DNA of 64,000 nucleotides, from assembly GCA_965238155.1 (NCBI GenBank), contig OZ250175.1:248001-312000 (forward strand), in the 5' to 3' direction. Source of the stretch: BJGV01 sp964196335 (GTDB lineage: Bacteria; Pseudomonadota; Gammaproteobacteria; Burkholderiales; Nitrosomonadaceae). The notes beneath the pieces were generated by a model, which was not told the DNA's origin, searched no databases, and was given only the letters and a program-made list of their open reading frames with translations. Both the position numbers and the translations under genes were made by a program. Shown one piece after another: positions 27,910 to 35,822 of this stretch. How positions within the stretch are numbered: position 1 is the first letter of the stretch; every line of letters begins with the position of its first letter.

Positions 27910-27976
27910 CTAAATCGTATTAAATTTCTATTTCCTGTGAGTCAGGGTCCATTTGTAACAAAGCAGTAAACTTAAA

Positions 27977-28294
27977 ATGAAGTGGCAGATTATTTCGTCA
28001 GACCAAGAAGCCTTGTATCTTCATTCGTGGGATAACGAAGAATATGTGGTCTATAACAGTCTCACTGGGGACACCCACTTACTTAACCTGACAGCTGGCC
28101 GGCTATTATTGGAACTACAGCGGTCCCCAACAGATACATTAACTCTTGCTAATTTAGTTGCCCCTACAGACCAAACTGAATCAGGTACACAATATAAGGT
28201 TGAAATAGAACATATTCTTGAAGAGCTCAGCACACTCAATTTAATTGAGAAGTATAAAAATACAGTTACTTACAGCCCTCCATCTTGTAAATAA
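27977..28294 (+). CDS. HPr-rel-A system PqqD-family peptide chaperone
   Basis: A 105-residue protein of the PqqD-like (RiPP recognition element type) fold. The family pattern is seen in the N-terminal half: LYLHSWDNEEYVVYN, then SLTGDTHLLNLTAGRLLLEL. PqqD-like proteins bind peptide substrates and present them to modifying enzymes; the HPr-rel-A variant co-occurs with an HprK-related kinase. Here the kinase gene lies some 25 kb away at 53434. It is probably co-transcribed with the Tat-signal gene. Its last 29 bases overlap the convergent DUF2024 gene. The function is inferred from the family. Confidence 0.78.
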   Translation: MKWQIISSDQEALYLHSWDNEEYVVYNSLTGDTHLLNLTAGRLLLELQRSPTDTLTLANLVAPTDQTESGTQYKVEIEHILEELSTLNLIEKYKNTVTYSPPSCK

Positions 28295-28523
28295 AGTAAC
28301 CATCTTTATTAATTGCATCTATAACATCGTCCGGTGCACTCTGACTGTGGCAGAATCTGCACTCCTTACTGGAAATTGCTGCATCACCTTCATCGATTGA
28401 AACCAACCATTGTCTTGCGTATTCCACGGCCTTTTGATCATCTTTTACCGCAGTAAACACATCAAAGTGCATAGTATGACCATCTTTTGATTTGAAATAT
28501 GTATCATAAACATGAATTTGCAT
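28266..28523 (-). CDS. DUF2024 family protein
   Basis: An 85-residue cytosolic protein. It matches the DUF2024 pattern: IHVYDTYFKSKDGHTMHFDV at the start, a central ARQWL helix, ECRFCHS, and a C-terminal GYFIYKMEGC. The CxxC-H residues could bind a metal. The biochemical role is unknown for the family. GAGGAAAGAG precedes the ATG. The 3' end overlaps the PqqD-like gene by 29 bases in a tail-to-tail arrangement. Confidence 0.85.
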   Translation of the reverse strand: MQIHVYDTYFKSKDGHTMHFDVFTAVKDDQKAVEYARQWLVSIDEGDAAISSKECRFCHSQSAPDDVIDAINKDGYFIYKMEGCK

Positions 28524-28657
28524 TCTCTTTCCTCAAAAAAATATAAAATAGATATTCTACTTGTTTAGTCTAAGAAAGGCACCGGAACCAGTTATATTTA
28601 GATCTAATTTGATCTTTTATATTATATTTTCCAAATATTTAGTGAACAATACCAGCT

Positions 28658-29128
28658 ATGAAACGACCAATTATACGATTTGGGCATGACGATATTGGAG
28701 ATTGGGTCGCCACTTTGAGCTGTGGTCATCTGCAGCATGTACGGCATTCCCCGCCGTTTATCAATCGACCCTGGGTAACAACAAAAGCAGGTCGCAAAAG
28801 CAAGATAGGGAAAACGCTTAACTGTGTTCGGTGTGACAGATTTGAATTTCCAGATAATTTTATACCATATAAAAAAACCCCTGTTTTTACCGAAGAGTCC
28901 TTACCATCCGGGCTGAAGAATGATCACTCGACAAAAGTTGGAGTCTGGGGAAAAATTATTGTTACAGAAGGAAAACTTCAATATCGTGTTATTAATTTAA
29001 AAACAAATGTTGAATTATCTCCTGGTGAACCCGGAATTGTTTTGCCCGAGATAGTACATAGTGTAGTCCCTTTAGGTACGGTTAAATTTTATGTCGAATT
29101 TTACAAAGAACCTGATTATCCCGCCTAA
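28658..29128 (+). CDS. DUF3565-DUF1971 fusion protein
   Basis: A 156-residue protein joining two small domains. Residues 1-70 match DUF3565: RFGHDDIGDWVATLSCGH, QHVRHSPPF and a CVRC metal-site candidate. Residues about 78-156 match DUF1971, the YeaR/TehB-like cupin-type domain, with LKNDHSTKVGVWGKI and the ending VKFYVEFY. YeaR-type proteins respond to nitrate or nitric oxide in enterobacteria, but the role of this fusion is not established. It stands alone between DUF2024 and dapB. Confidence 0.8.
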   Translation: MKRPIIRFGHDDIGDWVATLSCGHLQHVRHSPPFINRPWVTTKAGRKSKIGKTLNCVRCDRFEFPDNFIPYKKTPVFTEESLPSGLKNDHSTKVGVWGKIIVTEGKLQYRVINLKTNVELSPGEPGIVLPEIVHSVVPLGTVKFYVEFYKEPDYPA

Positions 29129-29277
29129 AGCTTCCATCAACAGTAGTAAAAATTCTACTTAAATTTCTCCCGTACCAAAATATAACTTTAGATTTGCCAG
29201 ACACTCTGCACTAGCCCTCTCAAAATCTTCTGCTCTGATTAGAAATATACAGTTGATACTTACAATTAAAAAAGATT

Positions 29278-30084
29278 TTATCGTAATCCAAGGACATCTT
29301 GCATATCAAACAAGCCTTTATCCTTGCCTGCTAAGAAACGGGCCGCACGCAATGCACCGTTAGTAAATGTTGCACGACTACTAGCTTTATGCGAAATTTC
29401 AATTCGCTCTCCTGTACCTACAAACATAGCCGTATGATCACCTACTATGTCACCGCCGCGTATAGTAGAAAACCCAATAGTTCCAGATAAACGCTCACCT
29501 GTAACCCCTTCGCGCCCATACACAGCAACTTCTGAGAGATTATTCCCGGTTGCTTGTGCCACTATTTCACCCATGTGTAATGCTGTACCTGACGGGGCAT
29601 CTACTTTATGGCGATGATGAGCTTCGACGATCTCAATATCATAACCTTCACCTAATACTTTGGCAGCTATATCTAAAAGTTTGAAAGTAACATTTACTCC
29701 TACACTCATGTTAGGCGCCGCTACGAGCGCAATATCTTTTGAGGCCGCCTTGAGTACCTCTTTTTGCTCTACAGAGAAACCCGTCGTGCCAATCACCATT
29801 TTTATTCCCTCAGCACGACAAACGGAAAGATGTTCTATTGTTCCCTCTGGTCGGGTAAAGTCAATCAGAACATCACATCCTGGAAGTGCGGCAGAAAAAT
29901 TATCAGTAATAACAACACTGCCAGGAACACCAGTTAGTTCACCCACATCTTTTGCAAGATAAGGGTTTCCATCCACTTCTAACGCTGCTTGTAGATGGAA
30001 ATCTGAATCTTTCATAACAGCAGCCAACAGTGCTCTCCCCATTCGACCAGAACTACCAGCAACTGCAATATTCAATTTTGTCAT
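29278..30084 (-). CDS. dapB: 4-Hydroxy-tetrahydrodipicolinate reductase
   Basis: An NAD(P)H-dependent enzyme of lysine and diaminopimelate synthesis. The 268-residue product has the Rossmann motif GSSGRMGRAL near the N-terminus, the DFTRPEGT loop, IGTTGFS, the substrate signature VEAHHRHKVDAPSGTA, and a C-terminal FTNGALRAARFL. It follows bamE by 54 bases and is probably co-transcribed; bamE-dapB is a known betaproteobacterial pair. Confidence 0.96.
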   Translation of the reverse strand: MTKLNIAVAGSSGRMGRALLAAVMKDSDFHLQAALEVDGNPYLAKDVGELTGVPGSVVITDNFSAALPGCDVLIDFTRPEGTIEHLSVCRAEGIKMVIGTTGFSVEQKEVLKAASKDIALVAAPNMSVGVNVTFKLLDIAAKVLGEGYDIEIVEAHHRHKVDAPSGTALHMGEIVAQATGNNLSEVAVYGREGVTGERLSGTIGFSTIRGGDIVGDHTAMFVGTGERIEISHKASSRATFTNGALRAARFLAGKDKGLFDMQDVLGLR

Positions 30085-30138
30085 TTATATACTCACAAAG
30101 TTATTTATAGTCTTCCTTAGAAATTACTTTTCTGTTTA

Positions 30139-30741
30139 TTAATCTGCCTCTATACCATCTAAAATTCCAGGTGGAGGTGGAGGCGGGGGCAGATCCAGTT
30201 CAGTATCAGGTACAACCTGATCTTGTGATGATATTGTATCGTCCTCTATAGCAATAATAGTAGGAGTATCATCCTGTTCTCCAGAAACAGGTGGTTTTGA
30301 TGGGAGATCTTCTCCCTGCTCCACACCAGAAACAGTTGGTTCCGGTGTTAACTTCGCGCCCTGCTCTTCTCCGGCAGGGTATTTGACTGGCTCAATTAGT
30401 TTGGGCGAAACGGAGGCAAGAGAGTCTGAGAAATCGCCCTCGGTCCTTGCCAACTTGTCATCTTCGAAAAACACTGTTAGCTTATATTCTTCAACTAGAT
30501 TACCATGTTGCATAAGGCGATAAGCATAATCCCAGCGATCTTTATGGAATACGTCGTCAATTAATGCTGTGCCAAGTACGAAACGAACCTGAGATCTGGT
30601 CATACCAGGCTTTAATTTATCAACCATTTCCTGGGTTATAACGTTTCCTTGCTGTACATCAATTCTATAGAGTACAGACGGTACAGACGAGCATCCAGTT
30701 ATAAGTAATAAAACAAGCAGCGTAAATTTTTTTGCGTGCAT
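30139..30741 (-). CDS. bamE: Outer-membrane assembly lipoprotein BamE
   Basis: BamE (SmpA) is a lipoprotein subunit of the BAM beta-barrel assembly machine. From the ATG at 30741 the product is 200 residues. It has a type II signal peptide with lipobox LLITGC, then the SmpA/OmlA domain with YRIDVQQGN, KLKPGMTRSQVRFVLG and an RWDY region. Residues after about 120 are an unusual acidic, Pro/Gln-rich extension with two related VSG segments and seven consecutive prolines near the end (PPPPPPP). The domain itself is about 110 residues in most members. It is divergent from fur. Confidence 0.9.
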   Translation of the reverse strand: MHAKKFTLLVLLLITGCSSVPSVLYRIDVQQGNVITQEMVDKLKPGMTRSQVRFVLGTALIDDVFHKDRWDYAYRLMQHGNLVEEYKLTVFFEDDKLARTEGDFSDSLASVSPKLIEPVKYPAGEEQGAKLTPEPTVSGVEQGEDLPSKPPVSGEQDDTPTIIAIEDDTISSQDQVVPDTELDLPPPPPPPGILDGIEAD

Positions 30742-30815
30742 CGCGGCAACATATGTTTTCAAAGCAGATTTAGCATTATATGATACAGTAATTAATTTGC
30801 CGGGCGGATATAACT

Positions 30816-31244
30816 ATGAGCAAGTCAAATGATCTTAAAACAATGGGCCTAAAGGCTACGTTGCCACGATTACGAATACTCAGTTTATTCGAAAATACTG
30901 TGATACAACATCTATCAGCAGAAGATGTATATCGGTCTTTGATAAGCGAAGGCGAAGATATAGGCCTTGCTACTGTTTATCGCGTCCTAACACAGTTTGA
31001 ACAAGCCGGGGTTTTGAAACGCCACCACTTTGAAAGTGGTAAGGCTGTATTTGAACTTAATCGGGGCGATCATCATGATCATCTTGTATGCATACAGTGC
31101 GGTCATGTTGGTGAATTTTATGACGAAGAGATTGAAAAACGTCAGATTAAAATTGCTAAAGATAGAGGCTTTGTCATTCAGGAACATTCGCTGTCACTTT
31201 ATGTAGAATGTGTAAAGCCGACATGCGAGTATCGTAAGTCGTAA
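30816..31244 (+). CDS. fur: Ferric uptake regulator Fur
   Basis: An iron-responsive repressor. The 142-residue product has the N-terminal winged helix (about 1-80, with DIGLATVYRVLTQFE), the HHDH metal motif (86-89) and the zinc cysteines Cys92/Cys95 and Cys132/Cys137. It is divergent from bamE with a 74-base gap, a common proteobacterial arrangement. No clear Fur box was found in that gap by eye. Confidence 0.95.
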   Translation: MSKSNDLKTMGLKATLPRLRILSLFENTVIQHLSAEDVYRSLISEGEDIGLATVYRVLTQFEQAGVLKRHHFESGKAVFELNRGDHHDHLVCIQCGHVGEFYDEEIEKRQIKIAKDRGFVIQEHSLSLYVECVKPTCEYRKS

Positions 31245-31346
31245 AAAAAATTGAGCAATGGTTCTCCTGTTGCTTCGATGCTTTGTTAAGCATAGACAAA
31301 ATGTGGCAAGTTTTAAATCTCTTTCTTATACATAGGTGTATTGTCT

Positions 31347-32594
31347 GTGCCTTCTTATGAATTATTCATTGGTCTCCGCTACACGCGTGCTAAACGCCGC
31401 CATCACCTCATTTCGTTTATCTCATTAACTTCTCTTCTGGGCATCGTGATTGGCATGACAGCCCTGATCACAGTGATGTCAGTTATGAACGGATTCCAGA
31501 AGGAAATAAGAACACGTATCTTAGGTGTTGCATCACATATACAGGTTAGTGGTGTTAATGAGAAACTGGCTGACTGGCAGGGAGTGGCAAATGAAGCAAT
31601 TAAACACTCACAAGTAAAAGCTGCTGCTCCATATATTAGTGCACAAGGTATGGTTTCGTTCAATCAGGTTGTACGTGGTGCATTAGTACGTGGTGTCTTG
31701 CCGAGTACGGAGGACAAGGTTGCTGACTTCTCCCGGATGATGATAAGTGGAGAACTAAATAACCTTTTGCCCGGGGAGTTTGGTATCGTTGTTGGTGCAG
31801 AACTGGCACAATCCTTAGGTGCATCAAAGGGAGACAAGATCGTATTAATATCCCCACAAGGACAAATAACACCAGCAGGGATATTGCCACGTCTTAAGCA
31901 ATTTACCATTACCGGAATTTTTAAAGCAGGTCATTTTGAATATGACTCAACATTAGTATTAATCCACCTGGCGGACGCACAAAAACTATATCGAATGGAA
32001 AGTAACCAGGTATCAGGTGTCAGGCTTAAATTACAAGATTTATTCCAAGCGCAACAGGTGGTTCAAGAACTGATACCAATGATTTCTGCCACTACATACA
32101 TTAGTGATTGGACAAGCCAGCATGCAAATTATTTTCGTGCTATCCAGATTGAAAAGCGGATGCTCTCTCTGATTCTTGCATTACTCATTCTAGTAGCTGC
32201 TTTTAATATTGTTTCAACCCTGGTAATGGCCGTAACAGACAAACAACCTGATATTGCAATTCTCCGTACTCTTGGAGCAAGCCCACGAAGTATTATGAAA
32301 ATATTTATTATTCAGGGTACCTTAATTGGTGTTATTGGTACGATTCTGGGAGTATTAGGAGGAGTATTACTCGCATTCAATGTGGACTCGGTCATAGCAT
32401 TTATTGAATATTTATTTACTGTTCAGTTTTTATCTCGTGAGGTTTATTACATAAGCGAAGTTCCGTCAGACCCTCATCTTGTAGATATAGTGACAGTTGC
32501 AATCTTATCATTTGGGTTGACCATTCTAGCAACGATCTATCCGAGCTACCGGGCATCTAAGGTCAATCCTGCAGAAGCACTAAGATATGAATAA
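31347..32594 (+). CDS. lolC: Lipoprotein-releasing ABC permease LolC/E (LolF-like)
   Basis: The membrane component of the Lol system, which extracts lipoproteins from the inner membrane. The product has about 415 residues: an N-terminal membrane segment (about 20-48), a large periplasmic domain (about 50-260) and three C-terminal membrane segments with TDKQPDIAILRTLGAS. The GTG at 31347 was chosen because AGGTG lies eight bases upstream; a TTG at 31341 is too close to it. Only one such gene precedes lolD here, so a homodimeric LolF-type arrangement is possible. The stop overlaps lolD by eight bases. Confidence 0.92.
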   Translation: MPSYELFIGLRYTRAKRRHHLISFISLTSLLGIVIGMTALITVMSVMNGFQKEIRTRILGVASHIQVSGVNEKLADWQGVANEAIKHSQVKAAAPYISAQGMVSFNQVVRGALVRGVLPSTEDKVADFSRMMISGELNNLLPGEFGIVVGAELAQSLGASKGDKIVLISPQGQITPAGILPRLKQFTITGIFKAGHFEYDSTLVLIHLADAQKLYRMESNQVSGVRLKLQDLFQAQQVVQELIPMISATTYISDWTSQHANYFRAIQIEKRMLSLILALLILVAAFNIVSTLVMAVTDKQPDIAILRTLGASPRSIMKIFIIQGTLIGVIGTILGVLGGVLLAFNVDSVIAFIEYLFTVQFLSREVYYISEVPSDPHLVDIVTVAILSFGLTILATIYPSYRASKVNPAEALRYE

Positions 32595-33264
32595 AGAGAT
32601 TATTTCTTGTAGTAATTTACGTAAAAGTTACTTTCAGGCAAAGCTGGAGGTGCCTGTATTAATGGGCATAAATCTACATGTAGAGGCAGGAGAATCGCTT
32701 GCTATTGTTGGTATATCCGGTTCCGGGAAAAGCACATTGCTACACCTGCTTGGCGGGCTGGATGCACCCACTACCGGAGATATTCAGATTATGGGTCAGA
32801 GTATTGCTGCCATAAACGAAAAGGAAAGATGCCGGCTTCGAAATCAGTCGCTTGGTTTTATTTATCAGTTTCACCATTTACTACCAGAATTTAGTGCGCT
32901 TGAAAATGTTGCTATGCCACTGTTAATCCGAAAAATGAACAGCAAGGAATCCTATGATCGTGCGGCAGAGATGCTAAATCAGGTTGGCCTGAACCACCGC
33001 ATGTCTCACACACCAGGAGAACTTTCAGGTGGGGAACGTCAACGTGCAGCAATTGCCCGCGCTTTAGTCACTAAGCCTGCATGTATCCTTGCTGATGAGC
33101 CTACCGGTAATCTTGATCGGCATACTGCAGGTGAAGTCTTTAAATTAATGTTAGATCTTAACCATGATGCCGGCGCAAGTCTTATCATTGTTACTCATGA
33201 TCCCTTTCTATCTAAACAAACCGGGCGCACATTAAAACTAGTTGATGGTATGCTCATAGAATAA
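32587..33264 (+). CDS. lolD: Lipoprotein-releasing ABC ATPase LolD
   Basis: The cytosolic ATPase of the Lol transporter. The 225-residue product has Walker A GISGSGKST (42-50), the Q-loop in IYQFHHLLPEF, the signature LSGGERQRAAIARAL and Walker B CILADEPTGNLD. The QFHHLLPEF stretch is typical of LolD. It overlaps lolC by eight bases. Confidence 0.97.
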   Translation: MNKEIISCSNLRKSYFQAKLEVPVLMGINLHVEAGESLAIVGISGSGKSTLLHLLGGLDAPTTGDIQIMGQSIAAINEKERCRLRNQSLGFIYQFHHLLPEFSALENVAMPLLIRKMNSKESYDRAAEMLNQVGLNHRMSHTPGELSGGERQRAAIARALVTKPACILADEPTGNLDRHTAGEVFKLMLDLNHDAGASLIIVTHDPFLSKQTGRTLKLVDGMLIE

Positions 33265-33337
33265 AAGATGTTATTGTGAAAGAGACAAATTGAATTTACT
33301 GTATTAAATTTTCCTCTCATTAATTTATAGTAATCTT

Positions 33338-33658
33338 ATGAAAGAATCTTATAAAGAATTTTTTCAGCTTGTTCTGTCGTTTATCTACGTCGCATTTGTT
33401 ATTACAGGAATTTCCGGTATCTCCTATAGCCTATTTCGCCCCGGAGGTTGGGTTAGTACTTGGTTAGGTAGCGTATGGAGCATGGAAATACATTTCCTGG
33501 TTATGACTATTCCTGTTTTTATAATTTTAATTATTGTTATCAAAAAATGGCTGAATGGGCTTTTTGCAAGTAGCAAAGGTGATACATTCGTCAATATTTT
33601 AATGGGCATTTTGTTACTGGCAGGGATATATTTCTCAGGGAAATATTTATTTTTTTAG
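33338..33658 (+). CDS. Small membrane protein, unknown
   Basis: A 106-residue protein with three hydrophobic segments (about 9-30, 49-68 and 84-104). I do not recognise a family. It lies 73 bases after lolD on the same strand and could be in the lol transcript. There are no Cys residues or obvious catalytic motifs. A short His-free, Lys-rich loop (KKWLNGLFASSKGD) separates the second and third segments. Confidence 0.65.
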   Translation: MKESYKEFFQLVLSFIYVAFVITGISGISYSLFRPGGWVSTWLGSVWSMEIHFLVMTIPVFIILIIVIKKWLNGLFASSKGDTFVNILMGILLLAGIYFSGKYLFF

Positions 33659-33686
33659 TAATGACAAAAACGTAAGATAAATGAGG

Positions 33687-34304
33687 TCAGTACTCTACTG
33701 GTAGTGAGTCGAGGCTGCGCCACAAATACCACGTTGCTACAGAACGCCATGGCCTCCATGGATCAGAAATTATATACATCTTATTTTTACTTACAGGTTT
33801 ATTATCATTATAGTGTATGCTTAACGCTCGTTTTAGACCAAGATCGTTTATTGGAAATACATTAGGGCGCAACATATGGAAAATCAAAAACATCTCGGCG
33901 GTCCAGCGTCCAACTCCTTTTACCCGTGTCAGTTCTAAGATAAGAGCTTCGTCATCCATTTCATACCAAATTGTTTCGTTTAAATCATTATTTATAAAAT
34001 GCAGTGACAGATCCTGCAGATAATCTGTTTTTCTCTGTGACAAACCACAGCTTCTTAATACATTATTTTCTAAGTTAGAAACTGTTTGTGGTGTAATTTC
34101 TGGGACATTAACAATTATTTTATGCCAGACACTTTCTGCCGTTTTTACAGAAATCTGCTGGCTAACAATAGAACGCGCCAACGTAGTAAATGCATCACCA
34201 TGTGAGCGTAGTATGGCCCCTTTGAAGCTTAATATAAGCTTACTCATTACTTGATCATGTATAACAAGCTCTCTAGTAGCTTGTTTCCAGTACTCAGGAG
34301 TCAC
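33687..34304 (-). CDS. DNA-3-methyladenine glycosylase (AlkA/HhH-GPD type)
   Basis: A base-excision repair glycosylase for alkylated purines. The 205-residue HhH-GPD protein shows LARSIVSQQIS (about 42-52), CGLSQRKTDYL, the helix-hairpin-helix VKGVGRWTAEM (128-138) and catalytic Asp154 in PINDLGL. It lacks the Fe-S cysteines of Nth/MutY. It starts with GTG and follows the DUF2062 gene by six bases, so the two are likely co-transcribed. It is convergent with the small membrane protein gene. Confidence 0.9.
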   Translation of the reverse strand: MTPEYWKQATRELVIHDQVMSKLILSFKGAILRSHGDAFTTLARSIVSQQISVKTAESVWHKIIVNVPEITPQTVSNLENNVLRSCGLSQRKTDYLQDLSLHFINNDLNETIWYEMDDEALILELTRVKGVGRWTAEMFLIFHMLRPNVFPINDLGLKRALSIHYNDNKPVSKNKMYIISDPWRPWRSVATWYLWRSLDSLPVEY

Positions 34305-34310
34305 AATTGT

Positions 34311-34871
34311 CTATTCATCAAAATAGTGTCGCTGCGCTCGTTTACGCCACGCATAAATTACGTATAATCGCCAAACTGCATGTGCTGTGAAATACCCTAT
34401 TACTGAAAATAATATTGCTAAGATAGATATCCCCGTCAATAAAGTTTTTCCCAGAGAAGCCATCCAATCAATCATAGCAGGAATCCATTCAACAATATTT
34501 TTGTCTAGTATACTAAATTCGACCTGTGGCATCTCAATTGTACCGTTACCAATCACAAACTCACCGATAGCATATGCAGCAAGATAAATTGGCACTATAG
34601 TTAGAGGATTTGAATACAGTGTGATCAACACTGACATTGGAAGATTTACTTTGAATACTATGGCAAACATAGTAGCAAAAAAGAATTGAACCGGATTGCT
34701 TCCGGGAATCAGACCGGCAAACAAACCGACCGCAACCCCTCCTGCTACTGAATGACGATTTAGATGCCACAAATTATGATGATGCAGTAATTTTCCAAAC
34801 ATTCCGACAAACCGGTTCTGTTGGATACTTTCATGAGAAGGAAGATATTTCTTGAAGAATTTTCGAGGCAC
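34311..34871 (-). CDS. DUF2062 membrane protein
   Basis: A 186-residue inner-membrane protein with family blocks PRKFFKKYLPSHESI, HHHNLWHLNRHSVAGGVAVGLFAGLIPG and YSNPLTIVPIYLAAYAIG, and about three membrane segments. The function is unknown. The GTG at 34871 was chosen because GGAG lies eight bases upstream and relatives start at (M)PRK; a TTG at 34886 would add five residues. Confidence 0.85.
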   Translation of the reverse strand: MPRKFFKKYLPSHESIQQNRFVGMFGKLLHHHNLWHLNRHSVAGGVAVGLFAGLIPGSNPVQFFFATMFAIVFKVNLPMSVLITLYSNPLTIVPIYLAAYAIGEFVIGNGTIEMPQVEFSILDKNIVEWIPAMIDWMASLGKTLLTGISILAILFSVIGYFTAHAVWRLYVIYAWRKRAQRHYFDE

Positions 34872-35184
34872 CGGATAGGTCTCCAAAATTACTGGATAAA
34901 TATACTCAGAAAATGTAACCAGTTACTATACTACCTCATGAGTTTGTACAAGTTACAAAAAACCTACAGTTATAAATAAAACTACCCTTTAAGCTTATAT
35001 CTTCTTAAAACATGAAATCGTATCAAACTTAGGCATGTACAGTAAATTATATTAATAATATTGGTTCTGTAATTTTCCAATGAACTTTATTAAGCTACCC
35101 TTTCTTAAAACTTTACTCTGACTCGGAGCTGACGCGTTATAGTAGCCCCTCTATTAATCAGTTCTCATTTTTTGGAATAAAATT
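34872..35184. other. Intergenic region between DUF2062 gene and apt
   Basis: This 313-base AT-rich divergent promoter region has no coding sequence that I can support. A -10-like TATAGT occurs about 50 bases before the apt ATG, but no good -35 was seen at the right distance. No other element was recognised. Confidence 0.3.
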
Positions 35185-35712
35185 ATGCCCATTAAATCAC
35201 GAATTAGAACCATTCCTCATTACCCAAAGCAAGGAGTGATGTTTAGGGACATTACAACACTGTTAAAAGACCCCATAGGTTTTCGCATTACCATCAACGA
35301 GTTTGTTAATCATTATACTGATGTGAAAATTGATAAAGTAGTAGGAATTGAGGCACGTGGATTTATCATTGGTGCAGCACTTGCATTCCAGCTTGGGGTC
35401 GGCTTCGTACCAATTCGCAAAAAAGGAAAACTACCAGCGAAAACACGTAGTCACGACTATAAACTGGAATATGGCACCGACTGTATTGAAATTCATGTAG
35501 ATGCCATATCTCAGGGAGACCACATACTTCTTGTTGATGATTTAATAGCAACTGGTGGCACAGCAGAAGCGGCTGTTAAGCTGATTAGTGCTATGGGTAG
35601 CAAGATTGTGGAATGTTGTTTTGTTATCGACTTACCTGATCTGGGTGGTAGTTTACGGTTAAAAGAACAAGGTCAGAAGGTCTTTTCCCTCTGTAAATTT
35701 GAAGGGGATTAA
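35185..35712 (+). CDS. apt: Adenine phosphoribosyltransferase
   Basis: Salvages adenine to AMP with PRPP. The 175-residue product has FRDITTLLKDP, the EARGFI block, the basic loop VPIRKKGKLP, and the PRPP motif LLVDDLIATGGTA. It stands alone; downstream, 110 bases of non-coding sequence separate it from the convergent rng. Confidence 0.96.
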   Translation: MPIKSRIRTIPHYPKQGVMFRDITTLLKDPIGFRITINEFVNHYTDVKIDKVVGIEARGFIIGAALAFQLGVGFVPIRKKGKLPAKTRSHDYKLEYGTDCIEIHVDAISQGDHILLVDDLIATGGTAEAAVKLISAMGSKIVECCFVIDLPDLGGSLRLKEQGQKVFSLCKFEGD

Positions 35713-35822
35713 GAATGATTAAAGGAAAAATGAAACAAACAGTAGAAGCACTACATTATATTATTGGTATTAAACACTACTCTGTTAGAATTTCCGGTTG
35801 TATTTAGTTAGTTTAGTCTTGG

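Noticed and set aside
33275..33290. TGTGA upstream of the small membrane protein as a CRP-type site
   Set aside because: The second half-site is poor (CAAAT) and no TAC-N-CT hexamer lies at the class II distance.
35715..35807. A 30-codon frame between apt and rng
   Set aside because: Too short, no recognisable motif and no clear ribosome-binding site; likely chance in non-coding sequence.
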